From the NCBI GenBank assembly GCA_013365365.1, contig JABVXU010000061.1, positions 62,001-126,000 of the forward strand: 64,000 nucleotides of DNA, in the 5' to 3' direction. A model generated the notes under the pieces. The model worked only from the letters and a program-made list of their open reading frames with translations, was not told the origin of the DNA and made no database searches. The stretch comes from Cruorifilaria tuberocauda. Lineage: Eukaryota; Nematoda; Chromadorea; Rhabditida; Onchocercidae. Below are positions 13,501 to 26,400 of this stretch, in pieces (position 1 is the first letter of the stretch; each line of letters starts with the position of its first letter). A program made the translations under genes and the position numbers.

Positions 13501-16500
13501 GCAACCGCCGTTAGTACATTCGAAACCATTTCCGCACTCGACATTGGATACACAGATCCGTAGGGCGATAACACCTGAGGAACAGCGTGGTGCAGGACAA
13601 CATAAGCCGTTGGCACAGATTGATGCGCTGGGACAACCCACACCTGATGGACAACTGCCTACTGCCTGAATTACCATTTTAACAGTAGAAATTTTTCAGT
13701 GATTGAAAAGGAGATATTGAAATGAAATAATCGAAAATTAAATAGAACGATAAATGGTGTAAAACAGAATTTATTTTAGGGAATAGCAAAAATTTCATAT
13801 CAAAAAGTACCTGTATTCCTGTGGGACAAAATGGTATTGGACAACAACCGCCACTAGAACATTCCATTCCTGGACCGCACTCCTGTGATAAATTCATTTT
13901 TTAACAGCTCTTCCCAATAAAGGACAACAATTCAAAAGTATGAAACTATATGGAAGTTAAGAAACGGAACCTGATCAACCGCACACCTTGAAGAAGCCGT
14001 AATACCACTCCGACAAGTTGGCATACGAATTGGTTCAGACTGCTGACAGCAACATCCTGATATGCAATTAGCCTAGAAAGATAAATCCGTTCGTGACGTC
14101 CATGATGCAAACGACTGTGATGAAATTTATTTATATCTTAAAATATTCAGATATAAAGTGTTTCTACCTGTTGTGAGCAAGATAATGTTGCTGAAACTGT
14201 TTGAGCACAGAAGCCTGTGGCATATTGACCACTGGGACAAACCAATGGACAGCATACACCGCGAAAACAACCACTATTTGTTGGACATTGTTCCATGAAA
14301 CCGCAAGGCTGAATCCCGGGAAAATCGTCTTAAATTGGATATTAGTATCAGAATTCAGACATATCTATTTTATTCACTGTAAATGGATTAAATTATGTCA
14401 GATTTCTAATGCACTCACTGGGACACATGATAACAATTTGTTGTTGTTGAACAGTTTGGAGTGAATTTTGTTGCACCACCGGTATCGGTGTTTGTAGGTG
14501 TTGCTGAATAACCGGAATGGGTAAAGACTGCACCAAAGATATTGGTTCTGTCATGATACCGCAACAGAAACCACTAATTGCGTAGCATATAGTTCTAGGT
14601 GGACAAGACTGTACTGGTGAGCAAGCAGCTACAGGTGGCCCTGTATTAGGAGGGCATACTTCTAAAACATTTCTACCATTTTCAACATCTAGGAAATAGT
14701 GATTTCTGCGCATAAATGAGAAATTAAATTTCTAAATTCTAAACTCTAACATTTATTATTAATAGTCTTCGAAAAAATAAGAAATTCGAAGCGATCGAAT
14801 GGATTAGAAATATTTTAAAAATGCTATCATTTTAATTTATCTAATCACTTCGATTATTAACATCTTTTTCATTTTTCCCGAAACTTACTATTAACTCTTA
14901 TTGCAAAGATGAAAAACCCTTTTCTTTCAAACTTTTCCTTTCATTTTATTTGTGCTTATTTAATATCTCTTTTACAAGTACATGAATTAGAAGACATTCC
15001 CGATGTCTTGAATTAAACTTTAAAAGTTGAATTAAACTTTAAAGTCTTTGCGATAAGTTTTATAAATATCTTTCTCTAATCATTACTTTATAATATTTTT
15101 CCATTTCATTGCTGTTAACTGACTGTTATAATTTAGATAAAAATTGAAATAAAAACAGGAATGACTGTTAATAAAATCTCCTTCAATTATAATATTTGTA
15201 TTTTGGACTATTTTTGACCGAATGTAGTATACGATTTAAATTTGGCTAGTCATTTACGCATCTGAACTAAATTTCATTTGTACTATTATTTATATGTTTC
15301 GAAATTGAAATGTATAATATATGGAAGATCTGACGAGGTGAAAGATCATTTATAAGAGGCATAGGTACTGGTAACGATGGTTCATAGCTAGTTTGTAGGT
15401 TTGGTATTGGTTGACAGCAAACTTGATATTCCTGAAATGTTTTACAAAATTAGCAAAGCAAGAAAATTAAGACTAAAAAAATAAATATAACCATAAAAAA
15501 AGTGGAGCTAAACTGTATTCCAAAAAAAAGGAATTAGCAAACCTCAGTACATTGGGAACTTCCGGGACACGTACTGATGAATGACTGTTGAGCACATCGA
15601 CTAACCGGCAATGAACCTGTCGGACAACCCATCAAATTATCAAATGTACAAATTTGTAATCTCGTATCAAATGTTGTACCTTCACTGCACTTCCTTGGTG
15701 TCCATATACCGCATGACCTGTAATTTTTCTATGTTGTTACCAGCTAATGAATTTAATTAACTTATGAAGAAAATAGTATAAAATAATTTTTCGATAACCT
15801 TAAAATTGAGAAATTTTTGAAAAAATTTGTAAAGCTCGCAATTAATTTGAGTATATTTCGATCTGATTATGTTAATAATTATCAACACATATGACAATTG
15901 GGTCATTTCAAACCAAACAGCTTCACTGATGAGCTGTTAGTTTTCCAAATGAACCGCTATTTAACTCATTGACTCTTCTTGATATATTGACCTTTTCTTC
16001 CAGCTACAAATAAATTTGATATCTACCTGGTTTGTTGTGGAGTGCATTGCAGGAAATCAGCATTGTTGGTAGCATCAAATTGTAAGGTTGATGATAACCA
16101 ATCACAAGGTTCCCTTTGCACCGCTGCTGTATTTGTCACTAAATTTCATATGATCAATTAGGATAAAAAAACTTTATAAAATGAAACAAAATTATTTCTA
16201 TTTTCTACATGAGAAGATATTATAATTAGCACTGTATCCATTTTTAGCAGACATACAATGCTAATTATAATATTTTTCATGGGGAAATTCAACTTCGTCA
16301 AAATTTTCATACTTATCGGTCCTCACCCTTAAGTCCCCAAACAGATGATGAACGATCTCTTTTTGATTATTGGTAGATAAAAAATCCATTAAACAAGCAT
16401 AATTCAGTTTTTCAACAGTCTTCCAATGAATTCAATTTTACCGATGAACCGATTATCAGAAATTATTTGCGAATTCTTTCGTGAATTTATTGATATGGTT

Positions 16501-17176
16501 GGAATTTAGTAGCAGTAACCTTTGCAGGATTTTTCACATCCCTTAGCAGCAGGATTTTGTTGACAGTTTGGTTGTTGCCTGCGCAACTTATTATTTTCAG
16601 TGCAACCTTGCTTAATATAATCAAACTGATGCTCCCCTGGACAACTTTGTTTTTTCCATACTCCGACTTTATTGTCAATCATAAGGTAACTTTCAATCTG
16701 CAATACTTGTGCCATCTGTTAACCAAGCAGAAATTTAAATAGCCATTTCTGTGAGAAATGTTTCACTAGAATCTTATCGAATGTTCCCAACTGTTTTACT
16801 ACGGACAATTATACAAACTTCTTGGTCGCTAAGCGGAACGCATTGATAAAATGATTGTGGGTTATCAGCGGCTCGGATATGCTCAACAATCATACATAAA
16901 CTATTCTCCGTTGGTACATTCTCACTACCTGCAACAATTTTTTTCTCCAAGAAAAACAAAAAATTAATGATGCGTTTGCAGAAAGTTTACAATCTGTGTA
17001 AATTATGCAGATTTTCTTTTTTAAATTTATGGATTTTGTGAATAATTTAATACAGGATTCCTAAAGGGAAATTACTAGAAGCACTAATAGAAGGAATATC
17101 ATGCTTATACTAAAATGGATAACTTACCACCTACATAATGTAGTATAAGAAAAAGTATTTTGTAACTCATAGACAT
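10571..17176 (-). CDS. secreted Cys-rich mosaic protein (peritrophin-like, lustrin-type and EB modules)
   Basis: Large secreted matrix- or cuticle-type protein, about 930 residues. Exons: 17128-17176, about 16807-16928, 16520 to about 16715, 16027-16138, 15543-15717, about 15335-15431, 14419-14688, 14168-14328, 13971-14072, 13811-13882, 13457-13665, 13151-13382, 12789-12897, 12318-12554, 11890-12062, 11347-11452, 11129-11243, 10843-10985, 10571-10698; phases agree throughout. Exon 1 encodes a signal peptide (MSMSYKILFLILHYVGG). Two N-terminal Cys modules with GVWKKQSCPG and CGIWTPRKCSEGTTFD resemble chitin-binding peritrophin folds. Repeated C..G..C..GGCCPLP units, with CC doublets, resemble the lustrin-type Cys-rich repeat of nematode proteins; a Gln-rich linker sits in exon 7. 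CxxSSQC...CMQSICSC in exon 15 is EB-module-like. The boundaries of exons 2, 3 and 6 are the least certain. No membrane anchor seen. Specific function unknown. Confidence 0.8.
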
Positions 17177-18905
17177 TCGAAGGCAAGAAAGCTAATCTGG
17201 CAAATAAAAAAATTGATAATAATAGTACAGTATTAATAATATTAGTAACAGTAGTATTAATAGTAATAACAATAGTATCAGTAATCGTGATCGGTGATAC
17301 TACTAGCAGCTAATGATGCTATGAACAGCACTTTTGTTAACTGAGTCGTGCAGCACGAATACAGTAACGGTCCAATTTCCACGGAGTTCCGAATAGGATC
17401 GAAACTTCAGTAAGAGCGACTCACTTATCTTTAAATGTTTGCTTGAAAAGCATACCATTAACGTCAAACTAGTTCGTAAGTTATGGTCAGAAGTTTATTT
17501 ATCTAATGTTATCTTAAAATCTAGTTATTGTAATTGTCCAAATGTCCCAAACGTCTTGCTATACTTCTTTTTTCGCTTTGTCACTTGAGCATCCCCTCAA
17601 CAACAATAATTCCAATGTATACCCATAAATGCATAAATGCACACCGTTCCTTGCCCTCTCATATCCATTTGAAATGAATGTTTCCCCATTACGTCAGAAT
17701 TTTGATTTATTCAGCATAGCTTCAAGATACAATTTGACCAATGACTAAGTGTCTGTACCTCTACAGAATCAAACTATGAAAAATAAAAAAGCATTAAATG
17801 TATTCTAGAAATATCATTATTTTTGAACCAATGCCTACAAAACAAGAAATAACATTACGATCATAACAGTTATCATAGTCTACAATATTTTAGTGTGCCT
17901 GCTAAGATATATTTTGATATTTTCCTTCACTTCAAAGATTTAAACGCAAAATCTCTTTTGCATGGACTTTTGATCATAAATCAGAAGATTGGGCGAAAGT
18001 GATCGTAATACATTATGATATAACATATTTCGGTCATTCATGCTGCTTTCTCTGTAAATAAAAATATAAGACTACAATTTAGTTGCTCCACAATCAACAG
18101 AGTCGGGGTATACATGTGCATACTTGTTAACTCCGAAATAATTCTAAAAAATAAAATTAGTATAGGAAATTTCATAAAACCCTTCCTCAGGAAAACATTA
18201 AAATAAAATTAAAATATTTGAAAAAAAATTTTTTTTCAAAACTTATCTTTCTAATGCTTTAACCAATAAACCAAAAACTACTAAAAAATTAAAAAATCAA
18301 TCACATATATATACGTATGTATAACATTTAGCAAACACCTAAAACAAAAAAAAACAACTAAACATACAACTTAACATATAACAAATAGCAATTCGTTATA
18401 AAAGTCAGCATCAAACATTCACTATTAAAGCCAAAACTATATTGCAGGCAGTTGCTTTTGCATGATATAAAGAAACTACGTTTCGAAATATATCTTCACG
18501 AAGATAAAATTAGCTGAGCATCAAATGAGTAGAAACAATCAAGGAAAACTGCTGCGCTTATAAACACTCAAAGATTTTTCATAGCATCTCAAACTAAATC
18601 AAATAAGTCAAAATTCCCAAGTTGAAATGATTGTAAACTTGGAGATGCATCTTTACTGGTTTCCATTTTATTGTTTGGATCTCTTAAATCTTTGAAGCGA
18701 ATGGCTGAAATACTACATTCATTATATTTTTCTGTCATCCACTTATCCACGCAATTTTACCATAATATGATGTATCAACGTATCTTTCCAAATCATCGTA
18801 ATTTTTTCGAATACTAAATATAGGGAAAAAGTAAAAGAAAATAACTAACCACATTAATAGTGACGATATTAAGCATATAATAATGATATTAAAGGTGAAG
18901 CATAC
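17177..18905. other. intergenic region between two minus-strand genes
   Basis: Upstream region of the Cys-rich gene and downstream region of TRAPPC1. It includes an ATA/AGT low-complexity stretch at about 17213-17290 and A/T homopolymers near 18225-18240. No coding exon recognised. Confidence 0.5.
17213..17290. repeat. imperfect trinucleotide (TAA/TAG)-rich low-complexity tract
   Basis: Degenerate run of AATAGTA/ATTAATA trinucleotide units close to the start of the Cys-rich gene. Confidence 0.6.
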
Positions 18906-19742
18906 TCAAAATGCCGGATGCTTTTGAATTAGTTGTTCGAGCCGGTTATTGAAAAGTTCATTATTCGACTGCGCATTATTTTCAATCAAGACATTTTTAA
19001 TCACTCCATCAACATATGCCTTAATACATTCATCGTTTTAACTTTACATTATTTCATCCATTTTTCTGAACTAGAATATTTGTTTTAGTAGTTGCAATTT
19101 CAATTAAGCTCAATAAAAGATCAGAAAAGAAAATGAAATATTACTACATCCAGATTGGTTAAGTAGAATAAATGAAAATACAAATATACATGTCGACACC
19201 TGGTAAATGCTACGCATAAGTTCCGGAATTCCAGCTGCATTTGGATCAGTATTGAGAACCATTTTCAATCCAGTGGGTGTTTCCAAATAATTTAGCTTGT
19301 ATTGGCTAGTTTCAAAACTATTCACTTGTTGAATTCTGAAAGAACAACTACTAATTATTTTGAAATAGAAGTAATTCTCCATACGATGTCTCCTTCACTT
19401 CAAGTTACATCGTTTTGATCAAGATAAAAAAAATAACGTATATGTGCATGGAAATAATACAATGGAGATGAAATCCAGGAACTAACCCAGCCGCTGTTGA
19501 AAGTTTCAAAGCGAACGAGCGTAATGATAGCAGCATCCCATACATCAATTTCAGTTCCTATAACTTTTTTCGTTTTACGATTTGAAGTGTGAGATGTACT
19601 ACAGCATATCTCATATTTCAATACAACTTCAAAAAAAAAGCACCTGCTGCATTGACATTACCGCCTTTTTTTCCCGTTTCCACTCCTTGTATACAGCACA
19701 TGTGCCATCTCGATTAAACAAATAGAAATTGAATATTGTCAT
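18906..19742 (-). CDS. trappc1: trafficking protein particle complex subunit 1 (Bet5)
   Basis: Small longin-fold subunit of the TRAPP complexes, which tether ER-derived vesicles at the Golgi and act as Rab1 exchange factors. Four exons: 19644-19742, 19487-19557, 19200-19335, 18906-19019; 139 residues against about 145 in mammals. It begins MTIFNFYLFNRDGTCAVYKEW, then LKLMYGMLLSLRSFALKLS (residues 34-56), FETSQYKLNYLETPTGLKMV and NTD (about 62-86), ending NELFNNRLEQLIQKHPAF. These match the whole length of the human protein, including the conserved ETPTG segment. The first donor is GTGCTT, the others are GTTAGT and GTGTCG. All phases agree and no domain is missing. It lies downstream of a 3.7-kb spacer shared with the divergent Argonaute gene. 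Confidence 0.93.
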
Positions 19743-21684
19743 TTTATTCCGGGATACCTACGAATAATGATTACGCTCAGTAGAAACGAAAAAAATATAA
19801 TGCCAAAGTGAAACAGCGTCATACTTCCAAAAACATGCATAAATTAATCTATTTACTCATTTAACTCTTTTCCTAATAATCAGATGTTAGATCTACTTAC
19901 CGCATGAGCAACTTTGTTTCCCTTTCATTCTTCACAGAATAAGTAGAACTACCTGGCATATTAATGACATCATTCTCATCCTAACCATTGATCGAAGTGT
20001 CATTTTACTTACCACAGTATGTGGAAATTTGCTCTATCCGAGGTACGAATAAAACTTGTCGTATGATCGAAATGAGAAAACATCAGGTAAGAGGAAAATT
20101 CCGTTAGCTCACTCTTTCTAACTTAAACTATGAAAAATTTACCACATCTCTATCCTGCTTTCGTAGATAATCTTAACATATTTAACAAAAGATCATTACT
20201 TATCTTAATAATTCATCATAACTATAATTGAACCAAAAAAAAAGGAGAAATTTTTGAATTAACTATGAATAGGCCAGGAAATACCACACGGGCCGTACAA
20301 CCAAAACAAGAGGATATACTTGAGCTGTTTATGTCTCGGCTGCATATTGAGATACTGTTCATAATTACAGATCATTGAGATTACACAGATCACGGGTAAT
20401 AATCAATTTTATTGCTTCATTGGAATTTACCGAATAATCATCAACAATGATCCTTATTATTATTAACTTTTAACCTCATTAGCTTTTTCGATCATATCTG
20501 CAGCAATGCAATGAAAAACGAAATCAGATAGCCTTCATGATTCAGATTGAGGGATTGAGTGTCCGTCCCAGATTTGTAGTAATATTATGGGAACTTCATA
20601 ATTCTGAATTATAAATTGAGTACATTCTTCAACGCTTTTATCAGCAAGTGCAATGCAAATAGTGATGTCTGATTTTGGAATCCGACAAAAATGCATTGAT
20701 GTGGTCAGTGATCAATATCAGCCTCTCATTTTACGCAGAAAGAGAAGTTAGATATATGTAAACGATATGGTCATCATTGTTCTATTGGTGCTCAGTGTCA
20801 TAACTTTACCATTGAATGACCTGTCGCTGTTATCATTTCTCTTTTTGGAAATAATATATGCGCATTTTGTATTTCATATTCCTGAAATTCTTCTTCTGTG
20901 CGAAGTTCTCGAGAATAATTTTTCTGCCAACAAATATTAAAGATAATCGGTGGTCCAACATAGTTCTTTTAAAAATGTCTGAAATCTATCCACGATCCAA
21001 ATGGGGCTTAACATATCACCAGGTTTTTTCACAAAGACTACTGGATCTTAGCTCACCAGATAGCGAAGTCTTTTGTATTGTCGTTCTCGGATTTCATGTT
21101 TGATTCCAGAAATTAGACTGTTGGAGTTGAAGATGCCAGTTCTTTTTTGTTTTAAATTTATACCCATTGTTATCTATCATCTAAAATTTGCTACATAAAA
21201 ATTTTCGTCGCTATATCAATTTCTGGAAGATATGCGAAGAGGAGCAGTTGCGAAGTATTCATCCTCAGAGAATGACGGTTGGTGAATCCGACAATTCTCG
21301 TAGCAGTACTCGATACATCCTGTACAATGTGACATGACGTGTTATCGCCGTGTTTTTATCACTTCTCTTTTTCTTCCGAATGCCATTGGTCAGTTATATG
21401 GGAAGGACTGGAGAGAGCACACAGATAGTTGTGACCTCTGACTTGCACTTGCTTTTGGACATTGGTGGAAGGACAAGGTCAAATGCACTCCTTCCACTGA
21501 AGTTATTTTTCCTAGATACTTTCTTCATCGAAGGATGTTGATGTAGCGAAAACAGATCCCTCTGCACCTCAGGTACCACCTTTCCCTTCGCTTCCTTCTC
21601 TTCCTCTTACCACCTCTCTCCTGTACTGTTTCTCTTCATAAGTGCCATTGCACATGGACACAACAATCATATACAATTGATTTA

Positions 21685-21718
21685 ATCCAGAAGGGAGGGT
21701 CATCCAGAAGGGAGGGTC
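21685..21718. repeat. 17-bp perfect tandem duplication
   Basis: ATCCAGAAGGGAGGGTC occurs twice back to back (21685-21701 and 21702-21718). Confidence 0.9.
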
Positions 21719-22167
21719 AGCAGTGAGAGAGCGATGACCCTGATCACTCTGACCTTTCTAGCAATCAAGGCATCTGCTGCGTTCCCAACATGTTTTCGTT
21801 TTCGTTACATTGGACCACAGAATAGTCGTGTTCTTCCCATAAATTGTCCGATTTATCGAAATGCTCTTCAGTGTAACCATCGAGAAGTATCTGTTGTGGC
21901 ATTACCCCAATGCTTCCTTCCTCACCATGACTACTTCCTTTCTCCAAGAATTAGAATTTCTTAGGGTTCAACTTATCCTTCACGGTGAAATAAAACGCTG
22001 CCCCAATCATGAAGTCTACGTTTCCCGAACGTCGCTACTTTACCTAACTTATCAGCTCTCTTATCGTTATTGGCATGTTCAGTAGCTCACGTGAATCAAT
22101 CCCTAATTTTCATAGTTACCTATTAACCAAAACTGATAGTACTACAAAGTCCCCCTTCATTCGATAC

Positions 22168-22255
22168 ATCGCTACACCTCACTGCTTTATCTTGTCCATC
22201 TCGCTGCACCTCCCTGCTGCATCGCTACACTTCGCTGTCGTATCGCCGGACTCGC
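22168..22255. repeat. imperfect direct repeats around TCGCTACACCTC
   Basis: Variants ATCGCTACACCTCACTGC, CTCGCTGCACCTCCCTGC and ATCGCTACACTTCGCTGT follow one another with spacing of about 25-35 bp. Confidence 0.6.
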
Positions 22256-23430
22256 AGTACATTGCACTCTTGTCCCTTGTACTTTCGATAATTTCTTGGC
22301 TGGCTTTCTGAACTCTTCTCTGCGTCTCTGCTCCCTCTTCCGTGTTTTTCATGGCAAAGAAATTTTTTGCTATCCCTGTAGTTCTCCTTTTCCTGCATGG
22401 TTTCTCTTCGTGCTCTTACCTTCTTTGTTGCATTACTCTTGAATACATCACTCTCTTATATCGTTGTTTCCGTCACTGAGTATCATCCTGTTCATTCTAT
22501 TCTCTTCGTCTTTTGTTCCTTCCACTACTCATGCTCTCTCTAGTCTTCTTGTTTGAATGCGTTGCGGTTGCGATGCGTCGGACGCGCGTCCCTGTCGCAT
22601 TGCTTGAGGTGTTGTGAGGTAGAGGAGATAGTTGTGTGCAAGTTTATAGGAAATTGGATTTCAGGGTCATCTCCCTATAACTATTTGAGTGTGCGAGGAA
22701 TCACGGGATATTCCCCTGTGACCGTTCCCATGCCATGGAATGTCGGGAGAATTGTTCTACTTTGAGAGTTTATCGCAATTTGAAGTAAAATGGTGTCGAA
22801 ATTCTTATGATGAAGATATCATGTTGTTGAATAATATTTAAACTAAACGAATTCGATGGGCACGTAAACTAATAAAATGGTTTTTACGATTGGCGGAGTG
22901 AATTTTTGCTAGATGTATGCATGAGAGGAAATTATTACCAGTTACCATGAGTGAGGAAGTTAAATGTAGAAAATATCGGGTTACAAATGTGATACTTCTA
23001 TTCTGTATTTGAAGTAACGATTGGTCTGAATGGAAACATATTAGGTAATCAAGTGGTAAAACGACTTTCAGCTTATCGTTTCAATATTCCATCTAATTGT
23101 TTCTGTACTTTCTAGGAGCTTATGCAGATACGTGACGTGTAAAATAACTGCGTGAGCCGTCTTTATGTATTATTGTGAATGATATTATTGCGTTGTTAGT
23201 TTCATCGTTCTTTCATATCTGATCTCTGGAACATTATTAATAACAGTAAGGTAACTATTTATTTCTTCTCCAAAAATTATTTTAAATGGATTCAATTTTA
23301 CTGATATGTTAGTAATGAGTATTTAAAAGATTGACATTCTTTATTGTAACAGCAGTGCATGCTAATCAGTTAGTTTCTTTTACTCATAATAAAAATTCTT
23401 TTTGTCATACGACATCCTGAAATTTTTTCA

Positions 23431-23481
23431 GCCTTATCGGTAGCAATTGAACTGTTTAGCATAGTGTAATCGAAAAAAAAA
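23431..23481 (+). promoter_or_regulatory. candidate trans-splice acceptor and short 5' UTR of the Argonaute gene
   Basis: AAATTTTTTCAG ends just before 23432, 50 nt upstream of the start codon. This is the sequence type used for spliced-leader addition in nematodes, but it could be an ordinary intron acceptor. Confidence 0.4.
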
Positions 23482-26400
23482 ATGGCAGCGATTGATCAGC
23501 AGCAACAACAGGTTCTGAGTTTGTTAGGTCAGTTTTACGTTACTTATTTTTTAGAAGCCGCAATAAGCATGTGAGGAAGTTGCGTTTCCTGCTGATAATT
23601 TTCTACCCACGGTTCAAGAGCCAAAATCAATTAGTTTGATGCAGTGATGTTTGTACTGGTCTTATTATATCTAAAGAAATGATTTTCAAAGAGACAACTT
23701 GATTTCATGTGCTGATGTTTGCAATATTATAGAAGCGTTTAATTTTGGTGATCGGCAAGGCACATCAGCTTCTAGTATGGCACCATATCAGCCATTTCTG
23801 CAACAGGTACCAAACATTTTGGGAAATCCTCAGTTCCCTCAGGCTGGAAGCAGCCAGTACCATATCTCGCAGCAACAACAGCAACAACAAACAGCTTTGC
23901 AGGTACCATTTCAGATTGCTCACTTTTTATTTCTTCTAAAAATGAAAAAAATAACTGTATAAAGTTCATATCATTCATTGTTTTCTGTGCATTTTTTCAG
24001 GATGCTTACCAATTAGCTCCGATCAATCCTGCTCCGGTTCAAATGATGCTTGGTAGTAGTGGTGGAGCACCATCGTTCGACAGTCGTCCTCCTGGATCAT
24101 TGGCTCCCGGTGGACCAGTAGGAGGTGATGGCTCGGAAGTACCTCTTCCTCCTCCAGCTAACGTTCCACTGCAACGTCCTCCCGGACAATCATCTGGTGA
24201 GAGATTATTAGTTCGGAGTGTTATGGATTTCTTGGATTTTTTTAAAAATAATGCTTGTGACGATCTTGGTTAGAGTTTCGAGGAAGGCAAAGATATTATG
24301 CTTCTGTATTCATGTTCACAAAAAAAATTATCACAGCAAGAAAGCTTTAATAATTTTTTTTGGTTTCTATTCGTATCTACAAGATTATATATTTCTCCAG
24401 GGCCATTGCAATTCCAATGTCCTCGCAGACCCAATCATGGCATAGAGGGACGCGCAATTGTTTTACGTGCAAATCATTTTGCTGTTCGTATACCAGGGGG
24501 TAATATCCAGCACTATTCTATTGATGTGCAACCGGACAAGTGCCCACGTCGAGTTAACAGGTTCAACAGCTCTCCCTCATTGCGTCTGACGGTTTGAAAT
24601 TCTTTACTACTGTTGTAGTTGTATTTTAATTATTTCAGAGAAATTGTGAATACCATGATTCGTGCTTACCAAAAAGTGTTCAGCAATGTCCGTCCGGTGT
24701 ATGACGGGAAACGTAATATGTATACTCGAGATCCACTACCAATTGGGCGTGAACGACTGGAATTAGAGGTTACACTACCAGGAGATTCTGCTGTTGACCG
24801 ACAGTTTACGGTTGCCATTAAATGGGTTTCTACGGTAACTCTTTAGTTTTTATTATTTTCTGTTTCGTCTTTTTGAATATTATGAAGTTTAAGGCTGAAA
24901 ATGGTTTTTCAGGTTTCATTGTCGGCCCTAGAAGATGCAATGGAGGGACGAGTTCGTCAAGTGCCTTTCGAATCAGTGCAGGCAATGGATGTGATTTTAC
25001 GCCACTTACCTAGTTTAAAGTATGTGTTAGGTTTTTTATTGAATTTGGGCAAATAAAAGGACCATAATTGAGGGATCTTGTGATATGTTACAGTAATGTT
25101 GGGTTCTCACTCTCGAATGCAATTATTGAATTTTAGATATACTCCTGTTGGACGATCATTCTTCTCGCCTCCATTGGGCTCAACACATGGTCCATCACAT
25201 TCAGCGCAGCAATACCATACAGAAAGTAAGCTCGGTGGTGGTCGGGAAGTTTGGTTCGGTTTCCATCAGAGTGTGCGACCAAGCCAATGGAAAATGATGC
25301 TCAATATTGATGGTTCGTTTTCATGGTCTTGTTTTTGATATTATTGGGTTTTTATTGGCTAAATCGGTTCTCTTTCATTGCGAAAAAACAGATGTTTTCC
25401 GTAAAAAGAAACCCATATTTATTCCTCCTCTGTTTTATTGGTGGATGGAATAAAAAATCTGCGAGATATGAAGCTGTATCTTTGATGCCTGCCAAGGAAA
25501 ACATGCACATGCCACTGACTTTTTCTTGTGCAGTTTGAAAAGAAATTGCAAAGGACTAATAGTATTGGGTAGTCATTGATTAATATATTAATATTTTATT
25601 GGTTTCAATGTATGCTTTCAGTTTCGGCAACTGCATTTTATCGCTCAATGCCGGTGATCGAATTTATTGCGGAGGTGTTGGAGGTACCGGTGCAAGCGTT
25701 GTCCGATCGCCGTTCACTATCAGATGCTCAGCGTGTTAAATTCACTAAGGAAATACGTGGTTTGAAAATTGAGATAACTCACTGCGGTTCTATGCGGCGT
25801 AAGTACCGAGTGTGTAATGTTACTCGAAGAGCAGCCCAAGTACAAACGTTAGTTTATTATTACATTTCTTCCATTTCTTTCAATTAAAAGCAATTACCGG
25901 TAAGTAATTTCATCTGTGTTCCTTTAATCGGTTTTGATAGGATAACGACTCAGCTGCATATGCGACATCAATATGCTCCAAGATGGTTCTCTTGAAAAAC
26001 TCGCATGTATGCTTTTTATATATATTTCAAGGAAAGAAATGCTTTCATTCATTGACATTTATAGATTTCCATTGCAATTGGATTCGGGACAAACCATTGA
26101 TTGTACGGTTACCAAATACTTTTACGACAAATATCATATGCAACTCAAATACCCACATTTGCCGTGCCTTCAAGTGGGTCAGGAACAAAAACATACCTAT
26201 TTGCCACCGGAAGTATGCAATATTGTTCCTGGCCAGCGTTGCATAAAGAAGCTTACGGACACGCAAACCAGTACAATGATTAAGGTTGAAATTAAATAAT
26301 TCGTGATCTAAGTTTATTAACGTGGTTTTAGAGTAAATTTTAAAAAATTTTGATAATGGTCAAAAATAAGTAAATTATAGGCAACAGCACGGTCAGCACC

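Larger units (their letters stand above)
19743..23430. other. long divergent intergenic region upstream of TRAPPC1 and the Argonaute gene
   Basis: 3.7 kb without a recognisable gene. From about 20,700 to 22,770 the + strand turns pyrimidine-rich and less AT-rich than its surroundings, with open frames up to about 80 codons on both strands that show no family motif. It contains a perfect 17-bp tandem duplication and an imperfect repeat around 22168-22255. It may hold promoters, enhancers or noncoding first exons. Confidence 0.4.
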
